Assembly (NCBI RefSeq): GCF_029626225.1 | Contig: NZ_JARUBP010000001.1 | Span: forward strand, 5,084,001 to 5,148,000 | DNA from: Asanoa sp. WMMD1127 | Lineage (GTDB): Bacteria; Actinomycetota; Actinomycetes; Mycobacteriales; Micromonosporaceae | Reading direction: 5' to 3' | DNA: 64,000 nucleotides | Shown here: positions 51,510 to 60,239 of the stretch, piece after piece | Layout of the letters: the number at the start of each line of letters is the position of its first letter | Position numbering within the stretch: the first letter of the stretch is position 1 | Translations under genes and position numbers: made by a program | Notes under the pieces: generated by a model | Databases searched by the model: none | The model's input: only the letters and a program-made list of their open reading frames with translations | What the model was told of the DNA's origin: nothing

Positions 51510-53105
51510 TCACCGCGAAGCGGGAGCACTGGTGCCGTCCGGGCCTCGCCCGCCGCCCGCGCCGATCCGACGCAACACCGTCGACGACAGCACGATCAGG
51601 ACGACCGCCGCCGCGGCGCTGACGGCCGCAGCGGTGTTGAAGCCGTCCGTGAACGCCGCCCGGGCCACGGTCAACACCTCGGTGCCGGTCTCCACCGGCA
51701 GTTCGGCGGCGACCGCGGCGGCGCCGGCGAGTGACTCGGTGACGGCATGGTGGGCGGGGCTGGGCAGGTCGAGCTCGGCGGCCCCGGTCATCTCGCCCCG
51801 GTAGATCGCAGTGCCCAGCGAGCCGAGCAGGGCGACGCCGACCGCGACGCCGAGCTCGGTGCTGGTCTCGGATATCGCCGACGCCGAGCCGGCCCGCTCG
51901 GGCGGTGCGGCGCCCACGATGAGGTCAGTGCCGAGCACCGCGGCGGGTCCGAAGCCGAGATAGACGATGGCCAGTCCGGTCACCGCCAGCTTCGGATCGC
52001 CGACCGCGCTCACCTGACTCAGCACGGCGTATCCGACGGCGGCGACCGCCATTCCACCGGCCACCACCCGCGCTGGGCCCCAGCGCCGGACGAGGTGAGG
52101 AGCGAGCATCGCGCCGACGAGCATGGTGCCCGCGTAGGGCAGCATCCACAATCCGGCCCGCAGCGGCGACAGCCCCTGTACGAGCTGGACGTACTGCGCG
52201 AACAGCAGCGCGATGCCGCCAATGGTGCCTCCGCCGACGAACATGATGCCGAGCGCGCCGCTGAAGCCGCGGTCCGCGAACAGCCGCAGGTCCAGCAGCG
52301 GGTGGTCCAGGCGGCGTTGTCGACGCACGAATGCCACACCCGCGATGGCACCCGTCGCCGCTGCCAGCACGGTCGGCGCGCCGAGGCCATCCTGCGCGAC
52401 CTCCTTCACGGCCCAGATCAGCGGCAACACCGTCAGCAGGGAGAGCCCGACGCTGACGAAGTCCAACGAACCGGCGCGCGGGTCGCGATGCTCGGGCAGC
52501 AACGCGGGCGACGAGACGAGCAGGAGGACCATCACGGGTACGCCGACCAGGAAGCCGGAGCCCCACCAGAAGTGCTCGAGCAACGCCCCTCCGACCAAGG
52601 GTCCGATGATCGCGCCGATCATGAAGCAGCTCATCCACACGCTGATCGCGGTGGTGCGCTGTTGAGGGTCGCGGAACATGTCGCTGATCAGGGACAGCGT
52701 CGACGGCATGAGGGTCGCGCCGGCGACGCCGAGCACCGCCCGGGTGCCGATCAGCATTTCGGCGCTGGTGGAGTACGCGGCGACGACCGAGGCGACGCCG
52801 AACACCGCGGCGCCGATCATCAGCAGCCGCCGTCGCCCGATCCGGTCGCCCAGCGTACCCATGGTGACGAGAAACCCGGCGATCATGAACCCGTAGATGT
52901 CCATGATCCAGAGCAGTTGGGCGGCGTCGGGTGCAAGGTCGGCGGTCAGTTGGGGGAGTGCCAGGTAGAGCACGTTCAGGTCAAGGGCGAGCAGGAGGGT
53001 CGGCAGTGCGAGTACGCCCAGCGCGATCCACTCCCGCCGGCCGGCGCTCGTCGGGATGGGCCGGACATCCGCGTGTCGTCCTCGCACGGCTACTCGGCGA
53101 TCCAT
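51510..53105 (-). CDS. DHA2-type MFS multidrug exporter (EmrB/QacA-like)
   Basis: The product has 531 residues and about fourteen membrane helices. It shows the family's motif A (GTLGDRIGRRRLLM), an acidic residue in the first helix (LLALDLNVLYLALPQL) and the antiporter motif C-like segment GAIIGPLVGG. Such proteins export cationic or hydrophobic drugs with protons. The ATG at 53105 overlaps the end of the upstream flavin-fold gene by 16 bases, so both are made from one transcript. Control by the divergent HxlR protein through the repeat at 53655-53697 is likely. Confidence 0.92.
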   Translation of the reverse strand: MDRRVAVRGRHADVRPIPTSAGRREWIALGVLALPTLLLALDLNVLYLALPQLTADLAPDAAQLLWIMDIYGFMIAGFLVTMGTLGDRIGRRRLLMIGAAVFGVASVVAAYSTSAEMLIGTRAVLGVAGATLMPSTLSLISDMFRDPQQRTTAISVWMSCFMIGAIIGPLVGGALLEHFWWGSGFLVGVPVMVLLLVSSPALLPEHRDPRAGSLDFVSVGLSLLTVLPLIWAVKEVAQDGLGAPTVLAAATGAIAGVAFVRRQRRLDHPLLDLRLFADRGFSGALGIMFVGGGTIGGIALLFAQYVQLVQGLSPLRAGLWMLPYAGTMLVGAMLAPHLVRRWGPARVVAGGMAVAAVGYAVLSQVSAVGDPKLAVTGLAIVYLGFGPAAVLGTDLIVGAAPPERAGSASAISETSTELGVAVGVALLGSLGTAIYRGEMTGAAELDLPSPAHHAVTESLAGAAAVAAELPVETGTEVLTVARAAFTDGFNTAAAVSAAAAVVLIVLSSTVLRRIGAGGGRGPDGTSAPASR

Positions 53106-53590
53106 CGGGTGGGCTCCACGTCGGCGTCGGTCGCGAAGCCGTCCGCTCGGGTCGGCGTGATGCCGTAGACGTCGTAGGGCGGGGGGCCCGCTGTCGGAGC
53201 GCCTTCGGCATCGTGGAACGCGCCGTCACGTGGTGTGACCTGCCACCCGTACTTGCTGGCATAGGTGTCGGCGAGCGCGCGGAGGCGGTCCTCGTCGGCC
53301 ACCTTCGTCGCCGTGCCGTAGACCACCATGTCGACCGACGGTCCACTCGCGCCGATCACACAACGCGGGTCTGCGGCGAGGTCTCGTGCCTTGCGGGTGC
53401 GGCCGGACGCCGCGAAGTGCGCGGTGCCGTCCAGGACCACGGCGAGCACCGGCACCAGGTGCGGCCGGCCTTGCGCGCTGGTGGTCACGAGCCAGTAGGT
53501 GCTCGCGTCGCCGAATCGCCTCAACGCCTCGGTCCAGGATGTCGTCGATCGGCCGGCGAGTAGTGGTCGGGCGCGCATCGGTGTTGTCAT
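53090..53590 (-). CDS. Pyridoxamine-phosphate-oxidase-fold (flavin or F420-dependent) protein
   Basis: The product has 166 residues with the split-barrel pattern of the PNPOx/F420-dependent family: STYWLVTTSAQGRPHLVPV, a central TRKARDLAADPRCVIG and a C-terminal strand. Members in actinobacteria reduce quinones, drugs or other compounds with F420H2 or FMN. Which cofactor is used here cannot be told. The ATG at 53590 has GGGGGAG nine bases upstream. It is first in the operon with the DHA2 exporter and divergent from HxlR. Confidence 0.82.
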   Translation of the reverse strand: MTTPMRARPLLAGRSTTSWTEALRRFGDASTYWLVTTSAQGRPHLVPVLAVVLDGTAHFAASGRTRKARDLAADPRCVIGASGPSVDMVVYGTATKVADEDRLRALADTYASKYGWQVTPRDGAFHDAEGAPTAGPPPYDVYGITPTRADGFATDADVEPTRWIAE

Positions 53591-53654
53591 GTGAACGTTC
53601 TCCCCCACGGGTATGGCGTCCGGCTTCACGACCGGCGCCAGCACGGTTAGTCTC

Positions 53655-53697
53655 CTCAGGGAACGGACGTTACCAAAGACCGTTCCCTGAGGGAACT
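53655..53697. promoter_or_regulatory. HxlR operator: 13-base inverted repeat plus third half-site
   Basis: CCTCAGGGAACGG (53655-53667) and its exact complement CCGTTCCCTGAGG (53681-53693) are separated by 13 bases. A further GGGAAC (53692-53697) makes GTTCCC-TGA-GGGAAC with the second arm. The array fills the 122-base region between the divergent HxlR and flavin-fold genes, so it can control both. Confidence 0.75.
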
Positions 53698-53712
53698 CTG
53701 TGGAGGTGATCG

Positions 53713-54159
53713 GTGCAGCGAACCAACATCGCCGACCGTGCATGCTCGGTGGCGCGCACGTTCGACATCATCGGCGAGCCGTGGACGGCATTGATCGTCC
53801 GGGACGTGTACGCCGGCATCGTTCGCTTCGAGGACCTCAAGCGAGATCTCGGGATCTCCCGCAAGGTGCTCGCCGAGCGACTCGGACGGTTACTCGAAAA
53901 GGAGATTCTGCGACGACATCAGTATTCAGACAGGCCACCCCGGTTCGAGTACCTGTTGACGGAGAAGGGCTTCGACCTGTGCGCCGTCCTGCTCGCCGCG
54001 ATGGCGTGGGGCGATCGCTGGACCGCCGGCCCGGCCGGGCCACCGGTCCTCCTGCGCCACCAGGCCTGCGGTGAGGTGACGCACGCGGTGCTTCGCTGCG
54101 CCGGGTGCGGGCAACCATTGGACGCCACCGACGTGGACCTCGAAGACGGCACGCGGTAG
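53713..54159 (+). CDS. HxlR family transcriptional regulator
   Basis: The product has 148 residues. The HxlR winged helix is complete: RACSVARTFDIIGEPWTALI, then VRFEDLKRDLGISRKVLAER and LLTEKGFDL. A C-terminal cysteine cluster (HQACGEVTHAVLRCAGCGQP) looks like a small zinc ribbon, found in one branch of the family. The GTG at 53713 has an excellent ribosome site (GGAGGTGAT). HxlR proteins sense aldehydes, quinones or redox stress, which fits the divergent flavin-fold reductase and drug exporter. Confidence 0.9.
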   Translation: MQRTNIADRACSVARTFDIIGEPWTALIVRDVYAGIVRFEDLKRDLGISRKVLAERLGRLLEKEILRRHQYSDRPPRFEYLLTEKGFDLCAVLLAAMAWGDRWTAGPAGPPVLLRHQACGEVTHAVLRCAGCGQPLDATDVDLEDGTR

Positions 54160-55183
54160 ATCCGTCAGGGATTGAGATCTGGCGATCTGGTGGCGACAAC
54201 TTGCCATCAGGAGGCGAGAACGTGGCAAGAAGAACAGCGCTCGTGACGACCCGTACGCGGATCAACGGCGTCCATGTCCGCCCGGTACGCGATGGCGGGG
54301 CCGTCAGCGGAACCGTCGAGAACCGCGACGACTCCGTGCCCCGTAACCGCCTCAACCGCATGCGGGACGACGGCGTACTGCGGGTCTTCGCGCTCGTAGA
54401 TCCCGCTTTGATGAGCCTCTCGGCAACCGCTGCCTTCTGGTTTTCCGTCCACCTGAAGACCGTCCTGCCCGGGTTGGCCGGCGTGAAGTGGAGGTGGTCC
54501 TGCACAACTTCAAGGGTGCGGGGACTAGCGGGAAGGTCATCGCCCAGAGACAAGCCATCTCGGCCCCGTCGGACACGGCGCCGGCTCCCGGTCGGATCGT
54601 GGCTTCGGCGAGCAGATATCCGCCGGTTGACGGGTTGCGACGTTGGCGATCGGGCTAGTCGGGCAGCGCAATCGTTCCCGCCAGGCGATACCCCGTTTGG
54701 GTATCGGTTCGTGTGGCCCCTCGACATCAACCCAAACCCAACGCAGCTCAGAGCATAGCTGCTCGTGTCGAGTCGAACCCCGACACGCTTAGGGCTAACG
54801 TCCACTTGCTGAGCTTCTCGCCCGCCTGTGGACGGTCGCTGACTGGGGCCGGTGCGGTCCAGGGAGGTCGGGGCAAGACCTTGAGCAAACCGAGGCCCCT
54901 GCTGTCGCATCCGGCTGCGCCGCATAGAACCCGCTCTGAACGTCGAACTCCCACTTGGACAGTGTTTGGTCGATCGTGCTCTGCGCCCGCGCCGACGGGG
55001 TGAAGCTCCTCCGCATCTAGCTCCTCAGCGATCGGACCCGGTGATCATCGCCGGCCATGTCACCGACGCCGCGCCTGCCAGAGCCGGACGCTCTAGAGAT
55101 CGCCACTCTCCTGTGGACGGGACTATGGACCGCGGTTGTGGCAAGATGTGTCTCACCTCTCGTACCCGGCGTTTAGGTGATCC
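54160..55183. other. 1-kb region without an intact gene; contains an M20 hydrolase remnant
   Basis: Apart from the decayed M20 fragment at 54207-54520, I see no gene in this stretch. From about 54600 to 55183 no frame has both a ribosome site and recognisable sequence. The promoter of the caspase/HSP90 operon must be in the last part, but no -35/-10 pair stands out. The loss of coding density suggests a junction between older sequence and the operon that follows. Confidence 0.5.
54207..54520 (-). pseudogene. Remnant of an M20-type amidohydrolase
   Basis: One minus-strand frame reads VEAVTGHGVVAVLDGSADGP, then AIAYRADMDAV. This is the characteristic first metal-site strand of M20 peptidases and amidohydrolases (GTGVVAVLxxGxxGPTVALRADMDAL). 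The part upstream (AAVAERLIKAG, the preceding helix) continues only in another frame. After RADMDAVDPRTG the similarity ends. It is thus a short frameshifted N-terminal fragment of a gene of about 400 codons. Confidence 0.45.
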
Positions 55184-58100
55184 GTGTCCGGTCGGCATGC
55201 CCTCCTCATTGGAGTGCCCAAGTGCGACGACGCAGCTGCTTTTGCGCCGATTCCGGATCGCGTCGTCCACGACGACCTCACCCGAATGCGCGACGCGCTG
55301 CTCGAATCCCGCTATGAGCTGACCATCCTCGGCGTCACCGTCGAGGAGCGTGCCCATCAGACCAGCCTGATCGGCGAGGCGTCGAGGAACCGCTGCCTCA
55401 CGGCGATCAAGAACGTCTGCGAGGCGGCCGACCCCGGCGGCGTCGTCGTGATTTACTTCTCCGGCCACGGGATCCGGGTCGGCGACCGCGACTACTTGGT
55501 GCCCGCCGACTTCAAGCCGAGCGGCAACGCCGAGGCCGACCAGCAGGCGTTGATCTCTGTCGACGTGACGCACGCCGTCAAGGATTGCCGGGCTCGTTTG
55601 GTTGTGCTCTTCGTCGACGCCTGCCGGGACGGCGGCGAGGAGATCAAGCGGCACGGCCTCGGCCAGCCACTCAGCCAGCTCTCCGACGGTACGTTCGTGC
55701 TGGTCTCCGGGTGCGAGCCGGGCCGGACGTGCGGCTACGACCCCAACGGGGGTAGCTATTTCGCGCAGGGCCTCGCAGAGGCGATCGGCCGCCTTAACCC
55801 GGCGCGTACCTTGAAAGAGGTCATCGTGGCAGCCGGCCAGCGGCTCAACCGATACGGCCAAAAACCGACGGCCCGGGGAAGCCACGATTACTTCGTCGGA
55901 TCCGACGAAATCGTCTGCGACGGCGTCGCCACGGTCGTGGAGTGGGAAAGGGCGGCGGAACAGACCCGGCTCTGGGCGCTGATCGACGGCGCGGCGGTCG
56001 GCGACATAGCTGCGTTGAAGAAGGCCCTCGCCAACCGCGTCGCAGAGCTCGCCAAGGAGGTCGTGCGGCAGCGCGACCGGTTACGCACCGTCGTGTCGCT
56101 GGTCGACGCCTGGACTGACGACCGCTACCCGGCCCGGGTCCTCGACCGGTTGGCCGACCTACTCGGCGTCGGAGAGCAACACCCGGTTATCCTGCAGCCG
56201 GAGGAGACGTGCGCGCTGATCCTAGCCCCGTTCCTGCGCGAGTCGATTCTGGCGCTGGGCATGTACGACCTGTCCGCTATCGATCCGACCGACCTGCGCC
56301 AGACGTTCGGCACCGGGCTGCGCTACGAACTCGAATCCGTGTACGCGACTTACGACCAGCTCTGCCGGCACGTTACGCGCCTGCGTGGCGACCCGGAAAG
56401 CGAGTCCACAGTGATCATGTGGATGGTCCACCGGTGGCTCGCCGGCCGGCAGGACATCTGGAGCGCCCCGACCGCGCGAACGGGGTGGGTGCTCGCCGCT
56501 ACCGAAATCCTCGCGGTCTGCCGCCCTTACTCTGGGCAGGGCGATAAGGAGGAGATGGCCGACCTGCTGCACAGCCTCGCGCAGGGCGTGGGTAGCGCGG
56601 CCGGTGCCCGCCAACCGGACGAGCCCGAGGCCATCGGCCGCGCATGGTCGTTGCGGCGCCTTGCAATGCTCGCCGGTTTGCTCGCCATCGACCTGCGCCG
56701 GTTGAGCCGGGCCGTGCCGGACCATGTAGGGGTCCGGGATCCGGTCAGCATGGTTGACGTGCGGGAGACCGTGGCCGGCGCCCGCTGGGACGGCCCGAGT
56801 CGGCGGGACCTGAGGGCCACCTGCCGTCACCACGCAGTGCACGTGGCACTCGTCGACGCGGCCGACGAGGCGGAGAAGATCCGGCGCGACATCGCTGGTG
56901 TTCCGGGCGCCAAGGAGGACGACCTGCTGCGCCTCGCGCTCGCCACGCCGATTACCGGGGCCTCGGTCCACCCTCTGTCGACGAAGGCCGATGGTCTGGC
57001 CTATCAGGTGCCGGTGCCCCGGTTCTCCCTCGACTCCGAGCGGGTGCGAAACCTCCTGATGGGCACCCAGCTGTACGGGAACCGGTCCGTCGCGCTCCGG
57101 GAGCTCTACCAAAACGCGCTCGACGCCTGCCGGTACCGCAACGCGCGCCGCCGGGCGATGTACCGCAACGCCCCGGACTACGAGCGGTATCCCTTGCGGA
57201 TCATCTTCCGCGCTGGGGTCGAGGGCGGGATGCCCTACGTCGAGTGCGAGGACAACGGCGTCGGCATGACGGAGTACGTCATCGGCCGGGTCTTCGCCGA
57301 GGCCGGCACCCGCTTCGTTCACACCGAAGCGTTCCGGCGCGAGCAGGCCCAGTGGCGTCAGCTCCAGGGCGAGCTTCGGCTTTACCCGAACAGCCAATTC
57401 GGCATCGGGGTGTTCAGTTACTTCATGCTTGCCTCGGAGATCTCCGTCTGGACCGTCCCCACGGACGAGCACGGTGCCACCACCGGCAGCAAGTTCGAGG
57501 TGCGAATCGCTGGAAGCGGCAACCTCTTCCGGATCAAGCCCACCGACGACGTACCCACGGGCATCCTCGACGGGGGCACGGTGGTCCGCTTGCACTTGGC
57601 GGCCGACGACTCGATTTCGCTCGAGGCGACCCTCCGCCAGCACCTGGTGCTGCCCGAGTTCCCCGTCCATGTCCGGGAAGGCGATCGGGACGTGGTACTG
57701 GCGGCCGACATGCTGCACCTCGACGGCGCGCACGATCCGCTGAAGGTGGAACGCAACCTGTGGTGGGTGTCAGGCCCCGGTGCCCTCCTCGCCGACGGCA
57801 TCAAGGTCAGGAAGCAAACTGATCCTTTGTCGTCTGCGCCGTTCGGGTATGTGCTCGACATGACCGGCCCGCACCGCCCCACCCTGAGCGTCGATCGCGC
57901 ATTGGCGCTGGAGTGGGACCAGCAATGGGCCAGCGACTCGTTGCGGAACGCGATCCCCGCACTCGACCGGTGGGACGGTCTCACCCTGGAGTGGCTCTGG
58001 CAGCTCGCCGCGTCCGAGCCGGAGTTGGCCGACGAAGTGGTCCGGTGGCTCGGAGACCGGCGCATCCCCTATGACGCGCATCTGCGAGGCCTGCTCGTCG

Positions 58101-59944
58101 CCGTGTCGGAGGTCGGTTGCTTCCCCGGCGACGGAGAGCTGTCGCCGAACCGGCCGTGGTATCGGGAGAGCCGCGACCTGGCCCGGTGGCTGAAGCCGTG
58201 GCGGAGCCGAATTTGGGGAGAACTCTTCGGAATGACGGTCGACGAACTTGCCCCAGAGCGGCTTGACGGGTATCCGACGATCCAACCTTCGGATTACAAA
58301 TGGCTGGCAGCGGTGTACGGATACCGCGCCGCCGCGCGAGTTTTTCGGAGGGCTCAAGGCGGAGCCATCGAGGAAGTGAATCGTCAGCTTCAGCAGCTCC
58401 GGCGGTTCGTCATCGCGGGGATGGACATCCGGCCACCGGGCCTCACATCGGTGGAGTTGGAGATGTTGACGAGCGGCAGCCGAAACTCGGCGCCTATGCT
58501 GGACGACGGCCGGCTCGTCCCGGCGTTCCAGGAAGCAGCGCTGACCGGCCTGAGCGTCGGCCAAATCTGGCGGGAGTGGTGGCCCCGCGACGATGTTCCG
58601 GCGCAGGCCAGCGACTACGTGCCGTCGAAGGTGGACATGCTACTTCTGACGGACCCTAGCGGACACTCGTTGCGAGCGCTCAAGAAGTGGGTCGAGGACG
58701 GGTCGGCGTCGCCGCAAGAGATCGCCGAGGCCGCTCGGAGTCTGCGCAGGTTCGGTTCTTGGACTCTGGTGCCGTCCGGCTGGGACGGCACCGTGCCTGA
58801 TGTCCAAAGCGCGGTAGGAAGGCTCGTCGCCGAGGCGTCGCGCCCGCTGTCAGTCCTCGATCTTGCCGCAGTGGCGGGCGCCGAGGGGCGTTCGGTCGGC
58901 GAGGTTGCAATCGAGGTCGAAGATCTGCTCGTCCGACTTGGCACCGAATCGGCAGCGCCTGACGTCGACGCCTTCGATGATTTCAGGCCAAACGATCTCG
59001 AATTGCGATTGATCGAGCGCGTTCGCAATGCACGCGGTTTCGTCGAGACGTTGGCCGGATTGCTGTCCGTCGCGCTCGATGACGTCGGCGACCCTGAGCT
59101 GTTGGTCACCGCGATCGGGCGGATAGCTCCCGTCCTGGGGTTGTCTGGTGAGGTGACCACGGCGGATCTGGTTGCCGTGACGGCACAAGGCACAAATACA
59201 TTGGGCGCGATACGCGACTGTCTGGAAAGCTACTTCGCCGGCTGTCTCGACCTCACCTGGATCAACAATCTGCCGCCTGATCTCGGGCGGCGGACGCCTC
59301 AATACGATCAGGCCCAACTGCTCCTCGTTAATGTCGACGGTCGCCCCCGCTGGCAGGCGCCTACGCCGAAGGCGTTGGTAGTAGCGGCGGTCCACCAACG
59401 CCGCTTGCCGTCTATCAATGGCCTTCTGGAACGCCTCGCCCTGTACAAGGAGATCGGCGCCATCCTCCCGGCCGTCGAGGTGCCCGACGATCTCAAGATT
59501 GACGGCCGCGACGCGGTGATCCTTGCCGAGGACCTGATCACCAGCGAGATTTTCCCGGTCAATGCGGCCTTGAACGATCGGGCAATACCCAACAACCTGG
59601 TGACGCCGCTCCACCTCGTCCGGTCCGCCGGCCGGTTCGGCTGGACGCTTGAGGAGACCTACGACCGATTCGTTCGCTTCGCGCCGCTCGGACTTCGGAT
59701 GGCGATGTCGAGGAATGCCTGCACAGCGGACGTCGTCCGGTGGCAGGACCTGATCGTGCTGAGTGTTGGACACGACGGGTGGCCGCCCGCCTTGCCGCCT
59801 GGTCCAATCACCACCGAGACGGTGCGTGCGGCCGCCAATGCCATCGGCACCGACTCCGCCTTCGTCGTGGGCCGGCTCCGCCACTACGCCACGTTGTTCG
59901 GCTTCGACCTGTCCGCCCTGGAGGACGACCATGACGACTCCTGA
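55184..59944 (+). CDS. Caspase-like protease fused to an HSP90-type ATPase
   Basis: The product has 1586 residues. Residues 1 to about 240 are a caspase-fold (C14) protease with H95 in VVVIYFSGHGIR and C147 in FVDACRDGG. A helical region (about 260-600) resembles the HD-derived domain found before HSP90-like ATPases in conflict proteins. A GHKL ATPase follows: N-box RELYQNALDACRYR (about 637-650), ECEDNGVGMTEY (about 686-697) and NSQFGIGVFSYFMLA (about 735-749). The last about 650 residues are helical, with winged-helix-like units. The GTG at 55184 has AGGTGAT upstream. A likely logic is ATP-dependent sensing that activates the protease. The two downstream genes overlap it. Confidence 0.88.
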   Translation: MSGRHALLIGVPKCDDAAAFAPIPDRVVHDDLTRMRDALLESRYELTILGVTVEERAHQTSLIGEASRNRCLTAIKNVCEAADPGGVVVIYFSGHGIRVGDRDYLVPADFKPSGNAEADQQALISVDVTHAVKDCRARLVVLFVDACRDGGEEIKRHGLGQPLSQLSDGTFVLVSGCEPGRTCGYDPNGGSYFAQGLAEAIGRLNPARTLKEVIVAAGQRLNRYGQKPTARGSHDYFVGSDEIVCDGVATVVEWERAAEQTRLWALIDGAAVGDIAALKKALANRVAELAKEVVRQRDRLRTVVSLVDAWTDDRYPARVLDRLADLLGVGEQHPVILQPEETCALILAPFLRESILALGMYDLSAIDPTDLRQTFGTGLRYELESVYATYDQLCRHVTRLRGDPESESTVIMWMVHRWLAGRQDIWSAPTARTGWVLAATEILAVCRPYSGQGDKEEMADLLHSLAQGVGSAAGARQPDEPEAIGRAWSLRRLAMLAGLLAIDLRRLSRAVPDHVGVRDPVSMVDVRETVAGARWDGPSRRDLRATCRHHAVHVALVDAADEAEKIRRDIAGVPGAKEDDLLRLALATPITGASVHPLSTKADGLAYQVPVPRFSLDSERVRNLLMGTQLYGNRSVALRELYQNALDACRYRNARRRAMYRNAPDYERYPLRIIFRAGVEGGMPYVECEDNGVGMTEYVIGRVFAEAGTRFVHTEAFRREQAQWRQLQGELRLYPNSQFGIGVFSYFMLASEISVWTVPTDEHGATTGSKFEVRIAGSGNLFRIKPTDDVPTGILDGGTVVRLHLAADDSISLEATLRQHLVLPEFPVHVREGDRDVVLAADMLHLDGAHDPLKVERNLWWVSGPGALLADGIKVRKQTDPLSSAPFGYVLDMTGPHRPTLSVDRALALEWDQQWASDSLRNAIPALDRWDGLTLEWLWQLAASEPELADEVVRWLGDRRIPYDAHLRGLLVAVSEVGCFPGDGELSPNRPWYRESRDLARWLKPWRSRIWGELFGMTVDELAPERLDGYPTIQPSDYKWLAAVYGYRAAARVFRRAQGGAIEEVNRQLQQLRRFVIAGMDIRPPGLTSVELEMLTSGSRNSAPMLDDGRLVPAFQEAALTGLSVGQIWREWWPRDDVPAQASDYVPSKVDMLLLTDPSGHSLRALKKWVEDGSASPQEIAEAARSLRRFGSWTLVPSGWDGTVPDVQSAVGRLVAEASRPLSVLDLAAVAGAEGRSVGEVAIEVEDLLVRLGTESAAPDVDAFDDFRPNDLELRLIERVRNARGFVETLAGLLSVALDDVGDPELLVTAIGRIAPVLGLSGEVTTADLVAVTAQGTNTLGAIRDCLESYFAGCLDLTWINNLPPDLGRRTPQYDQAQLLLVNVDGRPRWQAPTPKALVVAAVHQRRLPSINGLLERLALYKEIGAILPAVEVPDDLKIDGRDAVILAEDLITSEIFPVNAALNDRAIPNNLVTPLHLVRSAGRFGWTLEETYDRFVRFAPLGLRMAMSRNACTADVVRWQDLIVLSVGHDGWPPALPPGPITTETVRAAANAIGTDSAFVVGRLRHYATLFGFDLSALEDDHDDS

Positions 59945-60239
59945 CCACGACGAGAAGACCCCGTTTCGCGAGCTCTCCGTCACCTTCGCGGGGTCCGTCG
60001 AGGTTCTCAGCCGGACTTCGGACCAGATCCGGGTGCGGATGCGCTGCCCCGCCTGTCGCGGCTCCACGGAGGACGACATCGTCTATGGCGTAGCGGGCAC
60101 TAAGGGCGGTACGACGACCCTGCCTCTGAGCGGTGAGCAGCCGTTCATCTGCGCCTGCGGCTATCCACACGATGGCCGGCCGCCGGAGGCGCTCGACACC
60201 GGCTGCGGCGCCTACTGGTCCGCCACGGTGCCGTCGTGA
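59931..60239 (+). CDS. Small cysteine-rich protein in the caspase/HSP90 operon
   Basis: The product has 102 residues with six cysteines, including RCPAC and FICACGYPHDG, then DTGCGAYW. The spacing resembles a zinc ribbon or treble-clef knuckle, though not one that I can name. The N-terminal half is a predicted beta-rich segment (LSVTFAGSVEVLSRTSDQIR). Its ATG lies 14 bases inside the end of the protease/ATPase gene and its TGA overlaps the GTG of the next gene, so all three are translated together. It may be a partner or substrate of the protease; function unknown. Confidence 0.75.
   Translation: MTTPDHDEKTPFRELSVTFAGSVEVLSRTSDQIRVRMRCPACRGSTEDDIVYGVAGTKGGTTTLPLSGEQPFICACGYPHDGRPPEALDTGCGAYWSATVPS

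Noticed and set aside
54760-54800. A sequence resembling a tRNA T-arm (GTGTCG...TCGAACC...CGACAC)
   Set aside because: No acceptor stem, anticodon arm or D arm could be paired at the proper distances, so it is a chance match or at most a relic. It was not called as tRNA or attachment site.
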